From positions 1-64,000 of the forward strand of contig JACQFQ010000034.1 in NCBI GenBank assembly GCA_016199985.1: DNA of 64,000 bases. Direction: 5' to 3'. Made by a program: the position numbers and the translations under genes. The notes beneath the pieces are model-generated. The model worked only from the letters and a program-made list of their open reading frames with translations, ran no database searches and had not been told where the DNA came from. The first letter of the stretch is position 1. Each line of letters begins with the position of its first letter. This document shows positions 17,801 through 28,041 of this stretch, in pieces. Source of the stretch: Verrucomicrobiota bacterium (GTDB lineage Bacteria; Verrucomicrobiota; Verrucomicrobiia; Limisphaerales; UBA11320).

Positions 17801-19274
17801 GCCGGCGGAACGCGCGGACGGATCGCCCGTGACGGAGTGGTCGGATCCCGAGGTGTGGGAGATGATCGTCTCGGGCGGCGCGCGGGCGGTGCATCACATC
17901 GAGTCGCCCGCGATGACGAGCCTCTGCCGCATGTCCCAGGTGCGGGAGATCGATGGATTGATCGCGATTGTCAGCGTCATCCGTCCCGGCGCGGCGAACG
18001 AGCAGAAGAAGATCCGGTTCACGCGACGCTATCAGGGGCTGGAGGCGCCGGAGTATCCGCACCCGTCGCTCGAGCCCTGCCTGCGCGGCACCTTCGGGCT
18101 GGTGGTGTACGAGGAGCACATCCTTCAAATCTGCGAGGCGTTCGCGGGATTGAGCGGCGGCCAGGCGGACATGCTGCGTCGGGCGCTGGTGAAGGAAAAG
18201 TTCGACGAGGTGGAGCGGATGGGAAGGACCTTCGTCGCGTCGGCGCAGACTCGCGGGCATTCCGCGGAGTCGATCCGGGTGGTGTGGGAGCTGACGACTG
18301 GATTCAGCGGCTACGCTTTTTGCAAAGCCCACAGCACGGCGTACGGCCTGGAGGCGTATCAGTCCGCGTGGCTGAAGCTGCGATTTCCGGCGGAGTTCAT
18401 GGCGTCGGTCCTGACGCACGGCAAAGGCTTCTACAGTCCCCTGGTGTATGTCCTCGAATGCCACCGTCTCGGCATTCCCATGCGATCGCCCTGCGTGAAC
18501 GATCCGGGCCCGGCGTTCACCGCGCTCCGGGATCCGGCCACGGGATCCCGCTCCATCCGCGTCCCGGTGTCGCGCGTGAAGCATCTCTCCGACGCCACGC
18601 GCGACCGCCTCTTCGCCGAGCGCCGGCGCGCGCCCTTCGAGTCCCCGCGCGACTTCTTCCTCCGCGTTCGACCCAGCCGCGAGGAGATGGAGGCGCTCCT
18701 GCAAGTCGGCGCCTTCGACGGATGGGGACGTTCGAGAACCGCGCTCTTTTGGGAATGGCAGCAGCTCCATCACGCCCTGGGATCGGGCGCGGATCCCGCG
18801 CAAGGCTGGCTTCTGCCGCCGCCGGGCCTGGATCGCCTGCCCGAGGCGACCCTCACCGAGCCGACCCGATTGCAGCGATTGCAATGGGAGACCGAGTTGC
18901 TGGGATTCACGGCGAGCGGGCATCCGCTGGAGCTGTATCCCGACATCGCCTGGAACACCTATTGCCCCGTGAGCCGGCTGGGACAGCACATCGGAGAAGA
19001 GGTGACAACCTGCGGCCTGGTGATCGAGCAACGCACGCATCATCAGAGCACGGGCGAGCCCATGAAATTTCTGACCCTGTGCGACTGGACCGGGATGGTC
19101 GAGACGGAGCTTTTTGCCGCGACCTATCGGAGCTACGGGCTCGCGACCGTCCGCTATCCCGTGCTGGAAATCACCGCCCGGGTGGAGCCCTTCGAAAACG
19201 GACGCGGACACACGCTGCGCGTTCTGCGGGCCGGAAAGCCCCGCTCATCCTCCCGGAATTCCGTCGCAAAATGA
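14805..19274 (+). CDS. Fusion of Y-family (DinB/UmuC-like) polymerase with DnaE2-like C-family polymerase
   Basis: A single 1489-residue reading frame. Residues 1-382 are a complete Y-family polymerase: D8 in HLDADAFFASVEQ with steric-gate F13, D101-E102 in SIDEGYLDL, the helix-hairpin-helix LPGVGPVMAGRL, a little-finger region, and RRGHDF at its end. A Pro/Ala/Gln-rich linker spans about 383-445. Residues ~446-1489 are DnaE-like: a degraded PHP domain (~447-670), GYEDYFLIVWDLLQ and TRGSAADSL, catalytic acids D792 and D794 in LPDIDVDFAHDRKDD, D959 in GLVKMDILAQG, a later HhH region, and a C-terminal OB fold near 1395-1475. The tau-binding tail of DnaE1 is absent, as in DnaE2/ImuC. Unlike ImuB, the Y-family half keeps its catalytic acids. 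Expected role: inducible translesion synthesis. No clear clamp-binding motif was found. Confidence 0.93.
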   Translation: MRSIVHLDADAFFASVEQAADSRLRGLPVAVGGEQRGVVASASYEARRFGVHTPMPTSRARKLCPRLIVLPGDYEKYERFSQWMFSYAYDFTPDVEVTSIDEGYLDLTATRKNPLLIAQILRDAIRQSLKITVSEGVASNKLVSQIASKLNKPASLASVPAGHEAGFLRPLPNRWLPGVGPVMAGRLNAAGLARIGQIAGTPVELLEMLVGSQAPGMSQFALGRDDRPILAARPAAQSYSQQETFAQDQTDEPFIEATLRRMADHLMAKVRSDAKSVRTVTVQVRYNDMDEDQAGESLPEPTDLETDVYSRLAILLRKAWRRRVSLRRVSLKLTNVHSGVFRLALPLDRSSLQDDARRRLARTVDALREERGYQVIRRGHDFVKPPPPGNAAPPASASTSARAPEPRGFALAESPVAALPSSAPQAQAEAQAKPKAVAPPCRKPALFAPLSVRSYYSFLNSTLSPEAIVAWARDQELPCVALCDQGHLHGAAAFAAAGKAAGIPTAIGAELTLGGRRIQLYVENARGYANLCRLLSRPDRGALRLEEHATEGLLALSSNMDWADLFPDRFYAPATSSEALRRRPIPASIPVAAVRPAHYAKPSDRWKYDVAQSIRTLTLLRQKHPDKQLGGAFHLCGAAEMEARFRDHPEALRGARDFAERCAGFQFPFGPPQFPPYRPANGASGHDFLRQLVFQGVRRRYGPRSDAVRPQLETELEMIHAVGYEDYFLIVWDLLQECRRRGIEWITRGSAADSLVCYCLEISGVCPIRFDLYFRRFLNPERMALNKLPDIDVDFAHDRKDDVVDLLFEKYGPDHCAVVGGFSTFLARSAVADVAKALGVSEHQVRRFTEHFPWHFPSSSARRPQDSDPGAPAPPWVDRLREIPECADLPLDEEPYRSTLLMAEFLDGFPRYPKMHPCGVVLSRQPIHELAPTFLSSKGYPTTHYDMDAVEAMGLVKMDILAQGGLAVMRDVEKTLRSEGVRIDRERSEIVSATDPATPPAERADGSPVTEWSDPEVWEMIVSGGARAVHHIESPAMTSLCRMSQVREIDGLIAIVSVIRPGAANEQKKIRFTRRYQGLEAPEYPHPSLEPCLRGTFGLVVYEEHILQICEAFAGLSGGQADMLRRALVKEKFDEVERMGRTFVASAQTRGHSAESIRVVWELTTGFSGYAFCKAHSTAYGLEAYQSAWLKLRFPAEFMASVLTHGKGFYSPLVYVLECHRLGIPMRSPCVNDPGPAFTALRDPATGSRSIRVPVSRVKHLSDATRDRLFAERRRAPFESPRDFFLRVRPSREEMEALLQVGAFDGWGRSRTALFWEWQQLHHALGSGADPAQGWLLPPPGLDRLPEATLTEPTRLQRLQWETELLGFTASGHPLELYPDIAWNTYCPVSRLGQHIGEEVTTCGLVIEQRTHHQSTGEPMKFLTLCDWTGMVETELFAATYRSYGLATVRYPVLEITARVEPFENGRGHTLRVLRAGKPRSSSRNSVAK

Positions 19275-19426
19275 AAATGCAACGCTTCTGAAACTACTCC
19301 TTGACGAATGTCAACTCTTGGAAACAAACTGACGGCGCTCCACATAAACCACCGTGTGAGTAACTTTGAGTTTGGCTTGTGTGTCCCGTCGGAGCGGCCG
19401 GCTCAAACATGGAAGGAAATTAACTT
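19275..19426 (+). promoter_or_regulatory. Leader region of the cold-shock gene
   Basis: About 150 bp lie between the polymerase stop and the csp start. TTGACG at 19301-19306 could be a -35 element, but no good -10 follows at standard spacing. A Shine-Dalgarno AAGGAA precedes the ATG by about eight bases. A long structured leader is usual for csp mRNAs, but its folding cannot be judged by eye. Confidence 0.35.
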
Positions 19427-19651
19427 ATGGCCAGCGGCAAAGTTAAATGGTTCGACAACAAGAAGGGCTACGGGTTCATTCTGAATGATGCAGGGCAGGA
19501 CGTATTCGTGCATCATACGAGTATCAACGGAAACGGTTTCAAGACGCTGAATGAAGGCGAGACCGTCGACTACGAACTCGTGGACAGCGACAAGGGACCC
19601 AAGGCTCTCAATGTGAAGCGGACACCCGGCAGCCCTCAACCGAGGGCTTAA
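19427..19651 (+). CDS. csp: Cold-shock-domain protein
   Basis: A 74-residue single CSD protein. The RNA-binding motifs are RNP1 KGYGFI (13-18) and RNP2 DVFVHH (25-30), with VKWFDNKKGYG at the N-terminus. It binds single-stranded RNA or DNA and melts secondary structure, acting as an RNA chaperone. The tail KRTPGSPQPRA extends slightly past the usual CSD end. Which paralogue this is, and whether it is cold-inducible, cannot be told from the sequence. Confidence 0.95.
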   Translation: MASGKVKWFDNKKGYGFILNDAGQDVFVHHTSINGNGFKTLNEGETVDYELVDSDKGPKALNVKRTPGSPQPRA

Positions 19652-19667
19652 CAAAACTTAATTTCCA

Positions 19668-19706
19668 CTGCCGTCCTCCCCGCAATCCTCGCGGGGTTCA
19701 CGGCAG
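19668..19706. terminator. Hairpin downstream of csp
   Basis: CTGCCGT (19668-19674) pairs with ACGGCAG (19700-19706), and inside it CCCCGC (19678-19683) pairs with GCGGGG (19691-19696). The result is one long bulged stem. There is no T-run on the plus strand, so termination is uncertain, but an mRNA 3'-end structure is likely. A smaller stem AGCCCTC/GAGGGCT overlaps the csp stop codon (19631-19648). Confidence 0.45.
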
Positions 19707-19751
19707 AAAATAAGTTGCGTTGTTGCGTTGTAGGTGGCGTAAGGTTTCGTC

Positions 19752-20918
19752 GTGGCCCCGGACGAAACGAAACCAATCGCCTCCCTTTACGTTCACGTGC
19801 CCTTCTGCGCGCAGAAGTGCCACTATTGCGCGTTCTATTCTGAAGCCTCGAGCGGCGAGTTGATCAATCGATACGTCAGCGCCCTGACGCGGGAGATCGC
19901 TCTCGTGGCCAACGATGTTCGGCCCAAAACCGTCTTTTTTGGCGGAGGCACTCCTTCGATCCTGAATATGCGGCACTGGGGCGCAATTCTTTCCGCCTTT
20001 AACAGCGCGGGCTGGCTCGGCACCGATGAATGGTCGGTCGAGTGCAACCCGGCGACCGTCTCCCCTGACAAGGCGAGGCTCTGGCGCGATCACGGCGTGA
20101 ATCGTGTTTCCATGGGCGTTCAGTCCCTGGATGAAGGCCTCCTGGACCGGCTCGGACGGGTCCACGACAGAAGCATGGTCTTTAAATCCTTCGATGTCCT
20201 CCGCGCGGCCGGGTTCGACAACATTAACATCGACCTCATGTTCGCCATCCCCGGCCAAACCCTCGAGATATGGCGGGAGACCCTGCGCGAAGCCAGGCAG
20301 CTGGGATCCGAGCATCTTTCGAGCTACGAGGTGATCTATGAGGAGGACACCGTGCTTTACGACCAGATGAAAGCGGGACAGTGCGATGTGGACGAGGATC
20401 TCGCCTGCGCGATGTACGACACGCTCGTCGAGGAGACGGCGGCGGGAGGCTGGGTTCAGTACGAGGTGGCCAATTTCGCGAAGGATCCGAGCCAGGGCGA
20501 GGAGGAGTTCCCCGGTCGCGCGTGCAAACACAATGTCAACTACTGGCGGGGCGGGTCGTTCCACGGGCTGGGTCCGAGCGCGACAGGCTATGTGCGGGGC
20601 GAGAGAACCAAGAACTGGTCCAACACGCAGCTCTATTGCGAGCAACTGGAGAAGGGGGTTCGCGCGGTCGAATCCCGCGAGACGCTCTCCCCTCTCTCCC
20701 GCGCCGGCGAAATCGCGGCCTTTGGCTTGAGAACCCGGCCCGGCTGGCCCTTCGCGGCGTTCCAGGAAATCACCGGCTTCGATCTGCGCGAAGGGTGGAA
20801 GCGGGAGGTGGCGGACCTCGTTGAGCGCGGATGGGGCCGCGCGACGCCGGATCGATTCCAGCTCACGGACGCCGGGCTGCGATTCGCGGACTCCGCGGCG
20901 GAGATGATGCTGCGATGA
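19752..20918 (+). CDS. hemW: HemW-type radical SAM heme chaperone
   Basis: A 388-residue protein with a GTG start. The radical-SAM cluster motif is C19-x3-C23-x2-C26 in PFCAQKCHYCAF. The residue after the cluster is Phe28, as in HemW, rather than the extra Cys of true HemN coproporphyrinogen oxidases. Further family features are FFGGGTPS, VSMGVQSLDEGLLDRLGR and NINIDLMFAIPGQT. HemW binds heme and delivers it to target proteins. Its stop overlaps the start of the M42 peptidase gene by four bases (ATGA), so the two are translationally coupled. Confidence 0.9.
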   Translation: MAPDETKPIASLYVHVPFCAQKCHYCAFYSEASSGELINRYVSALTREIALVANDVRPKTVFFGGGTPSILNMRHWGAILSAFNSAGWLGTDEWSVECNPATVSPDKARLWRDHGVNRVSMGVQSLDEGLLDRLGRVHDRSMVFKSFDVLRAAGFDNINIDLMFAIPGQTLEIWRETLREARQLGSEHLSSYEVIYEEDTVLYDQMKAGQCDVDEDLACAMYDTLVEETAAGGWVQYEVANFAKDPSQGEEEFPGRACKHNVNYWRGGSFHGLGPSATGYVRGERTKNWSNTQLYCEQLEKGVRAVESRETLSPLSRAGEIAAFGLRTRPGWPFAAFQEITGFDLREGWKREVADLVERGWGRATPDRFQLTDAGLRFADSAAEMMLR

Positions 20919-22042
20919 GCTCGGATCTTTTTCTCACGATCTGCGAGCGGCTGATGCGACAGCCCGCCGTCGCCTACCACGAAGAGCGCGTGATCGGCGA
21001 AGTCGAGTCCCTGTGCCGCGAGCACGGGCTGGACTGCTTCACGGATCCGGTGGGCAACCGCGTCGCGACCGTGAACACCGCTCCCGATCTCCCGCCGATC
21101 GCGCTGCTGGCGCACATGGACCATCCGGGCTTTGAGGCGCTTCGTCCCCTGAGCGAGCGCACCTGGGAGGCGAGGTTCCTCGGCGGCGTCGGACCCCAAT
21201 ACTTCCGGCCCGGACTCCCCCTTCGTTGCTACCCCGACGGACAAACGGCGCTGCTGGGTGAAAAGCTCAACGCCTCCGAGCTCCTGTTCAAGATCGAGTT
21301 CCCCGTCGCGCCGGTCTCGCCGCCCCAAATAGCGGTCTGGGATCTTGTTCCGTTCTCGGCGGAATCGGGACGGATCAAAGGGCGAGCCTGCGACGACCTG
21401 GTGGGCGTCGCCTGCGCCCTCGCAACGCTCATCCAACTCAAGCAATCCGGCGCGCGCGCGAACGTCCGGGGGCTGTTCACGCGGGCCGAGGAGGTGGGTT
21501 TCCACGGCACGCTTCTTCTCGCGGAGTCGGGCCTCGTCCCGCGCGACGCCCTCGTCGTGTCCCTGGAAACAAGCCGCGAGCTGCCGCCCGCGCAGATCGG
21601 CCAGGGAGTGATCCTGCGCGTGGGAGACCGCGCGTCGATCTTCGACAACCGCGGCCTGCGATACTTGTCGCAGGTGGCGACGGGGCTTCAGGAGAAGGAT
21701 TCCGCGTTCCGATTTCAGCGCGCCCTCATGAGCGGCGGCACGTGCGAAGCCACGCCGTTTCAGGAGGCGGGTTACCGCGTCGTCGCGCTCTGCGTCGCGC
21801 TGGGCAACTACCACAACTGCGGATCCGACCACCGCATCCTGGAGGAATACGTTTCGCTTCCGGACGCCCAGGGCATGGTGCGCCTGCTGCTTGAGATCGT
21901 GACGCGCTTCGACGAATACGACGCCTTGACAAGCAAGCTCAACGAGACCCTGGCCGGCCTGGCCGCCGAAGCGCGAAAAAGGCTCGACGGGGTTTGCGGC
22001 GGCGTCGAACTGGGTCGTCCTGGCTCCTCGCCCATCACTTGA
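20915..22042 (+). CDS. M42-family metallo-aminopeptidase
   Basis: A 375-residue protein starting inside the hemW stop codon (ATGA overlap); longer in-frame starts within hemW are unlikely. Binuclear-site motifs are present: H67 and D69 in LLAHMDHPG, bridging D160 in KGRACDDLVG, and the catalytic E192-E193 in TRAEEVGFHG. There is also LETSRE, and a final His in CGSDHRI. M42 enzymes (PepA/FrvX/TET type) are cytosolic aminopeptidases, often large oligomers. A cellulase annotation sometimes given to this family is misleading. Coupling to hemW has no obvious functional reason. Confidence 0.85.
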   Translation: MSSDLFLTICERLMRQPAVAYHEERVIGEVESLCREHGLDCFTDPVGNRVATVNTAPDLPPIALLAHMDHPGFEALRPLSERTWEARFLGGVGPQYFRPGLPLRCYPDGQTALLGEKLNASELLFKIEFPVAPVSPPQIAVWDLVPFSAESGRIKGRACDDLVGVACALATLIQLKQSGARANVRGLFTRAEEVGFHGTLLLAESGLVPRDALVVSLETSRELPPAQIGQGVILRVGDRASIFDNRGLRYLSQVATGLQEKDSAFRFQRALMSGGTCEATPFQEAGYRVVALCVALGNYHNCGSDHRILEEYVSLPDAQGMVRLLLEIVTRFDEYDALTSKLNETLAGLAAEARKRLDGVCGGVELGRPGSSPIT

Positions 22043-22817
22043 TCCGCAGCCGCAGCGCGCGAGCGCGGCGCAGCCAGACGCGCTCCTTCTTCCGCTGGAA
22101 TGCGGGGAGATGCTTGTCCTCCACAATCACCTCGTCCAGCAGCGGCTTGGCCTCCTCCTTGCGCCCTCGCGCGATGAGCAGCTCGGCCCATTGCACCCTC
22201 GCGCGAGCATAGCCGTGCTCCTCGTTCACCTTCCGCCACACTTCGAGGGCTTCGTCCGTTTTTCCGAGGGCGGTGAGGCACTCCGCGAACGCCATGCTGG
22301 TGTGTCCATACTCATGCTTCGGATCCTGCTTATGCACGGTTTCCAGAAGCGGCAGCGCCTCGGCGGGACGGTTCAGCCGCATGAGGCATTGCCCGAAATG
22401 CGAGCGCGTTTCAACATCCTCGCTATCCCGCTGCATGGCGTCGCGATAACTGGCCTCGGCTTTCGCGAGCTTGCCCTGGTGAAAATACACATCGCCCAAT
22501 TGCGAGTGCAGATGCGCCTTGTCCAGATGATGAATCCGGGCCTCCAGCTCGCGGATCCTCTGCCGGCTCTGCGCCCCGGGCAGCTCAAATCCCCGCACGC
22601 TGGACGCCGAGGAGGGGCGATAGACCAGGAAGAAGTAAAGCAGGGTGGTCAGGAAGCTGAAAACGAACATGCAGACAGCCCAGATGTATTCCCCGCGCCT
22701 CAGCGCGTCGATGAACATCCAGAGCCAGAATCCCGCGGACAGGACCGCAAACACGATCGTCAGCCACCCCGACGCGGCCTCCGGCATCAAGCGTTCCATT
22801 TGATTGATCACCCACAT
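22035..22817 (-). CDS. Membrane protein with two TM segments and TPR repeats
   Basis: A 260-residue protein. Two hydrophobic segments (about 18-40 and 45-67) form an N-terminal hairpin (WLTIVFAVLSAGFWLWMFI, then WAVCMFVFSFLTTLLYFFLV) like the short PLDc_N-type membrane domain. The rest is a TPR array from about residue 100 (LHSQLGDVYFHQGKLAKAEA, HFGQCLMRLNRPAEAL and later units). A cytosol-facing scaffold is the likely role; partners are unknown. It ends tail-to-tail with the M42 peptidase gene, overlapping by eight bases. Start alternatives at Met7 and Met11 are possible. Confidence 0.75.
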   Translation of the reverse strand: MWVINQMERLMPEAASGWLTIVFAVLSAGFWLWMFIDALRRGEYIWAVCMFVFSFLTTLLYFFLVYRPSSASSVRGFELPGAQSRQRIRELEARIHHLDKAHLHSQLGDVYFHQGKLAKAEASYRDAMQRDSEDVETRSHFGQCLMRLNRPAEALPLLETVHKQDPKHEYGHTSMAFAECLTALGKTDEALEVWRKVNEEHGYARARVQWAELLIARGRKEEAKPLLDEVIVEDKHLPAFQRKKERVWLRRARALRLRIK

Positions 22818-22889
22818 TCAACAGCGATTTACCCATCGCGAGGCCGGAGAGCAATCCTGATGTTATGGGGATGAACCGCCGAACCGCCG

Positions 22890-25460
<2,571 letters not shown>

Positions 25461-25840
25461 ATGGCCCACGAACCGAAGACGCCGTCAGGCGGAGCGGAGA
25501 GGATCTACGACTTGAACGTCGCGCTGGAGCGCATGGACGGCGATGTGCCGCTCCTGGAGGAAGTCATCGACATCTTTCTCGACGACTACGCAAACTCCAT
25601 CGCCGAGCTCCGGCAAGCGGCCGCGAGCCGTGATCAAGCCGCCTTGCAGCGAGCCGCGCACACTTTGAAGGGCGCCGTCGGAAACTTTGTGGCCCATCGC
25701 GCCACTGAGGCGGCCTTGAGCGTCGAGACCCTTGCCAAAGCGGGACAATTGGATCTGGCCATATCGCTGACTCCGCGGCTGGAAGATGAAGTCGCGCGAC
25801 TTGCGGCGGCTTTGAAGCAGTATCGCCACCGGGAGGCGGC

Positions 25841-25844
<4 letters not shown>
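25461..25844 (+). CDS. Histidine phosphotransfer (HPt) domain protein
   Basis: A 127-residue stand-alone HPt. The phospho-histidine is H67 in AAHTLKGAVGNF, flanked by four predicted helices (LNVALERMDGDVPLLEEVID at the front). HPt proteins pass phosphate between receiver domains. The stop overlaps the start of the REC gene by four bases. An in-frame GTG at 25455 is an alternative start. In context it should shuttle phosphate between the REC of the downstream REC-PAS-ATPase protein and the REC-zinc protein. Confidence 0.9.
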
Positions 25845-26443
<599 letters not shown>

Positions 26444-26483
26444 TCTCCATTCCCTCCCCCCGCGGCCGCCGCGCTTTCCCGTG

Positions 26484-27908
26484 ATGCAAAACCATCCCAT
26501 TCGAGTGCTGCTGATCGAAGACAATCTCGCGCACGCGCGCGCGATCGGCGAAGGGCTGTGCGCCAACCTGTATGATCGCTTCGACCTCGTTTGCACCGAA
26601 CGGCTGGCCTCAGGCCTGGAGATCCTCGGACGCGGACGCATCGATCTGATCCTCCTGGATCTCAACCTGCCCGACAGCGCGGGTCTCGCCACTTTCGAAC
26701 GCTTCCATCGCGCTGCGCCGCAGATCCCCATTGTGATCATGACGGGCGTGGACGATCCGACGCTCGGACAGCACGCCGTGGCCTCGGGCGCCAAGGATGT
26801 CCTCGTGAAGGGACAGATCGAGCCTTCGCTCCTCGCCCGCGTGATTCAGCACATCGTGGAGAAGCAGCGGATGGAAGCGGCGTCCCGCGCGAGCTCCCGG
26901 AGCTATGGATCCGTTTTCGACCACGCGCTGGACGCGATGCTCCTCGTCGACGATCAAGCCCGCTGCCTCGCCGCCAACTCCGCGGCGTCCCGACTTCTCG
27001 ACCGTCCCTTCCAAAAGCTCCGCGGCAGCCTGCTCAGCGAGACGCTCATCACAACCGACGACTGGCCTCAGCGCTGGGAAGGCTGGCGCGCTCAAGGCTT
27101 GCTCGAAGGGCAGGCCCAGTTCGTCAACGCGGACGGCCGGGTGGGCGATCTGGAATTCTCCATTACGCCCGACTGCATCGGCTCCTGCCACCTCGTCATC
27201 CTGAGAGACGTCACCGCGCGCAAGCGCGGCGAGGATCGGGTGAAGAGCGCTTGCGAACAATGGCGCGCGCTGGCCGCTGGCCGCGAGGAATCGCTGAATC
27301 AATTGCACAAAGGATGGAAGGAGCTGTCGTCATCGATCCGACGCGCCACACAGGATTTGGAGTCCTGCCTTTCCGACGCGCCCTCCGACGTCGACAAAGC
27401 CCTCCGACGTCGCTGGGAATCCACCCTTCAATCGCTCCGACAGACGGGCCGCGCGCTGGACGTCGCCACCGAAGACGCCGAAGCGTCCCGGCTCACCGCG
27501 ATCGAGGCGCTGCGAACGCAGGCCCGCGACTTTGAAAAGCGCACGGGCATTCAATGCGTTCTCTCCTCCGAGCTGCGCGAGAAATCCGGAGGCGTGTCTC
27601 CCGCGACGCGGCTCTGCCCCATCCTGGAGCGGGCGTTGAGCAACGTGGCGATCCAGGGGTCGGCCACCGCGATCGAGGTGCGCCTTCGCCGCGAGTCCGG
27701 AAAACTGGTGATGGAAATCCAGGACAATGGACAAAGCCTCTCGGAGAGCCAGCTGACCGACGCGCGATCCTCCCGTCTCAGCGGCGTGCGCGAGCAAGTC
27801 CTGAGGTTCGGCGGCGATCTCACGCTTCAAGGCGCCCCGGGGCGGGGCACCACGCTCCGGCTCTGGCTCCCCTCGGAAAGCCGCAAGGCGTCACGCAAGC
27901 AACCCTAG
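26484..27908 (+). CDS. REC-PAS-HATPase sensor protein with atypical dimerisation region
   Basis: The Met at 26484 (MQNHPIRVLLIEDN) gives 474 residues; a GTG directly before it is an alternative. Domains are a receiver (D59 in IDLILLDLNLPD), a PAS domain (about 140-255, VFDHALDAMLLVDDQARCLA), a helical region (260-370) and a NarX/DesK-type ATPase (about 385-470) with ERALSNVAIQGSA, EIQDNGQSL and GAPGRGTTLRLWLP. The usual HisKA_3 signature (RELHDELGQ type) is replaced by NQLHKGWKELSSSIRR, so autophosphorylation is doubtful. It might be a pseudokinase, or act through its REC and the neighbouring HPt. It is the last gene of the phosphorelay cluster, 40 bp after the REC-zinc gene. Confidence 0.85.
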   Translation: MQNHPIRVLLIEDNLAHARAIGEGLCANLYDRFDLVCTERLASGLEILGRGRIDLILLDLNLPDSAGLATFERFHRAAPQIPIVIMTGVDDPTLGQHAVASGAKDVLVKGQIEPSLLARVIQHIVEKQRMEAASRASSRSYGSVFDHALDAMLLVDDQARCLAANSAASRLLDRPFQKLRGSLLSETLITTDDWPQRWEGWRAQGLLEGQAQFVNADGRVGDLEFSITPDCIGSCHLVILRDVTARKRGEDRVKSACEQWRALAAGREESLNQLHKGWKELSSSIRRATQDLESCLSDAPSDVDKALRRRWESTLQSLRQTGRALDVATEDAEASRLTAIEALRTQARDFEKRTGIQCVLSSELREKSGGVSPATRLCPILERALSNVAIQGSATAIEVRLRRESGKLVMEIQDNGQSLSESQLTDARSSRLSGVREQVLRFGGDLTLQGAPGRGTTLRLWLPSESRKASRKQP

Positions 27909-28041
27909 CCCGAGGCCAGGATTCCCGCTCTTTCAGCGCGCGACGTCAGCCTCGCGGCGCTGAATCTCGCAACGCGGGCGCCGCTATGGCCCTGTAAGCG
28001 GTCCCTTTTCGGCTTCCCCCCAGGGGCGGCCTCGTTCGACG

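Noticed and set aside
14718-19211. Two long minus-strand open frames (576 and 785 codons) antisense to the polymerase fusion
   Set aside because: The plus-strand protein has unmistakable polymerase motifs throughout. The antisense translations are Arg/His/Gly-rich with no domain, typical of high-GC shadow frames.
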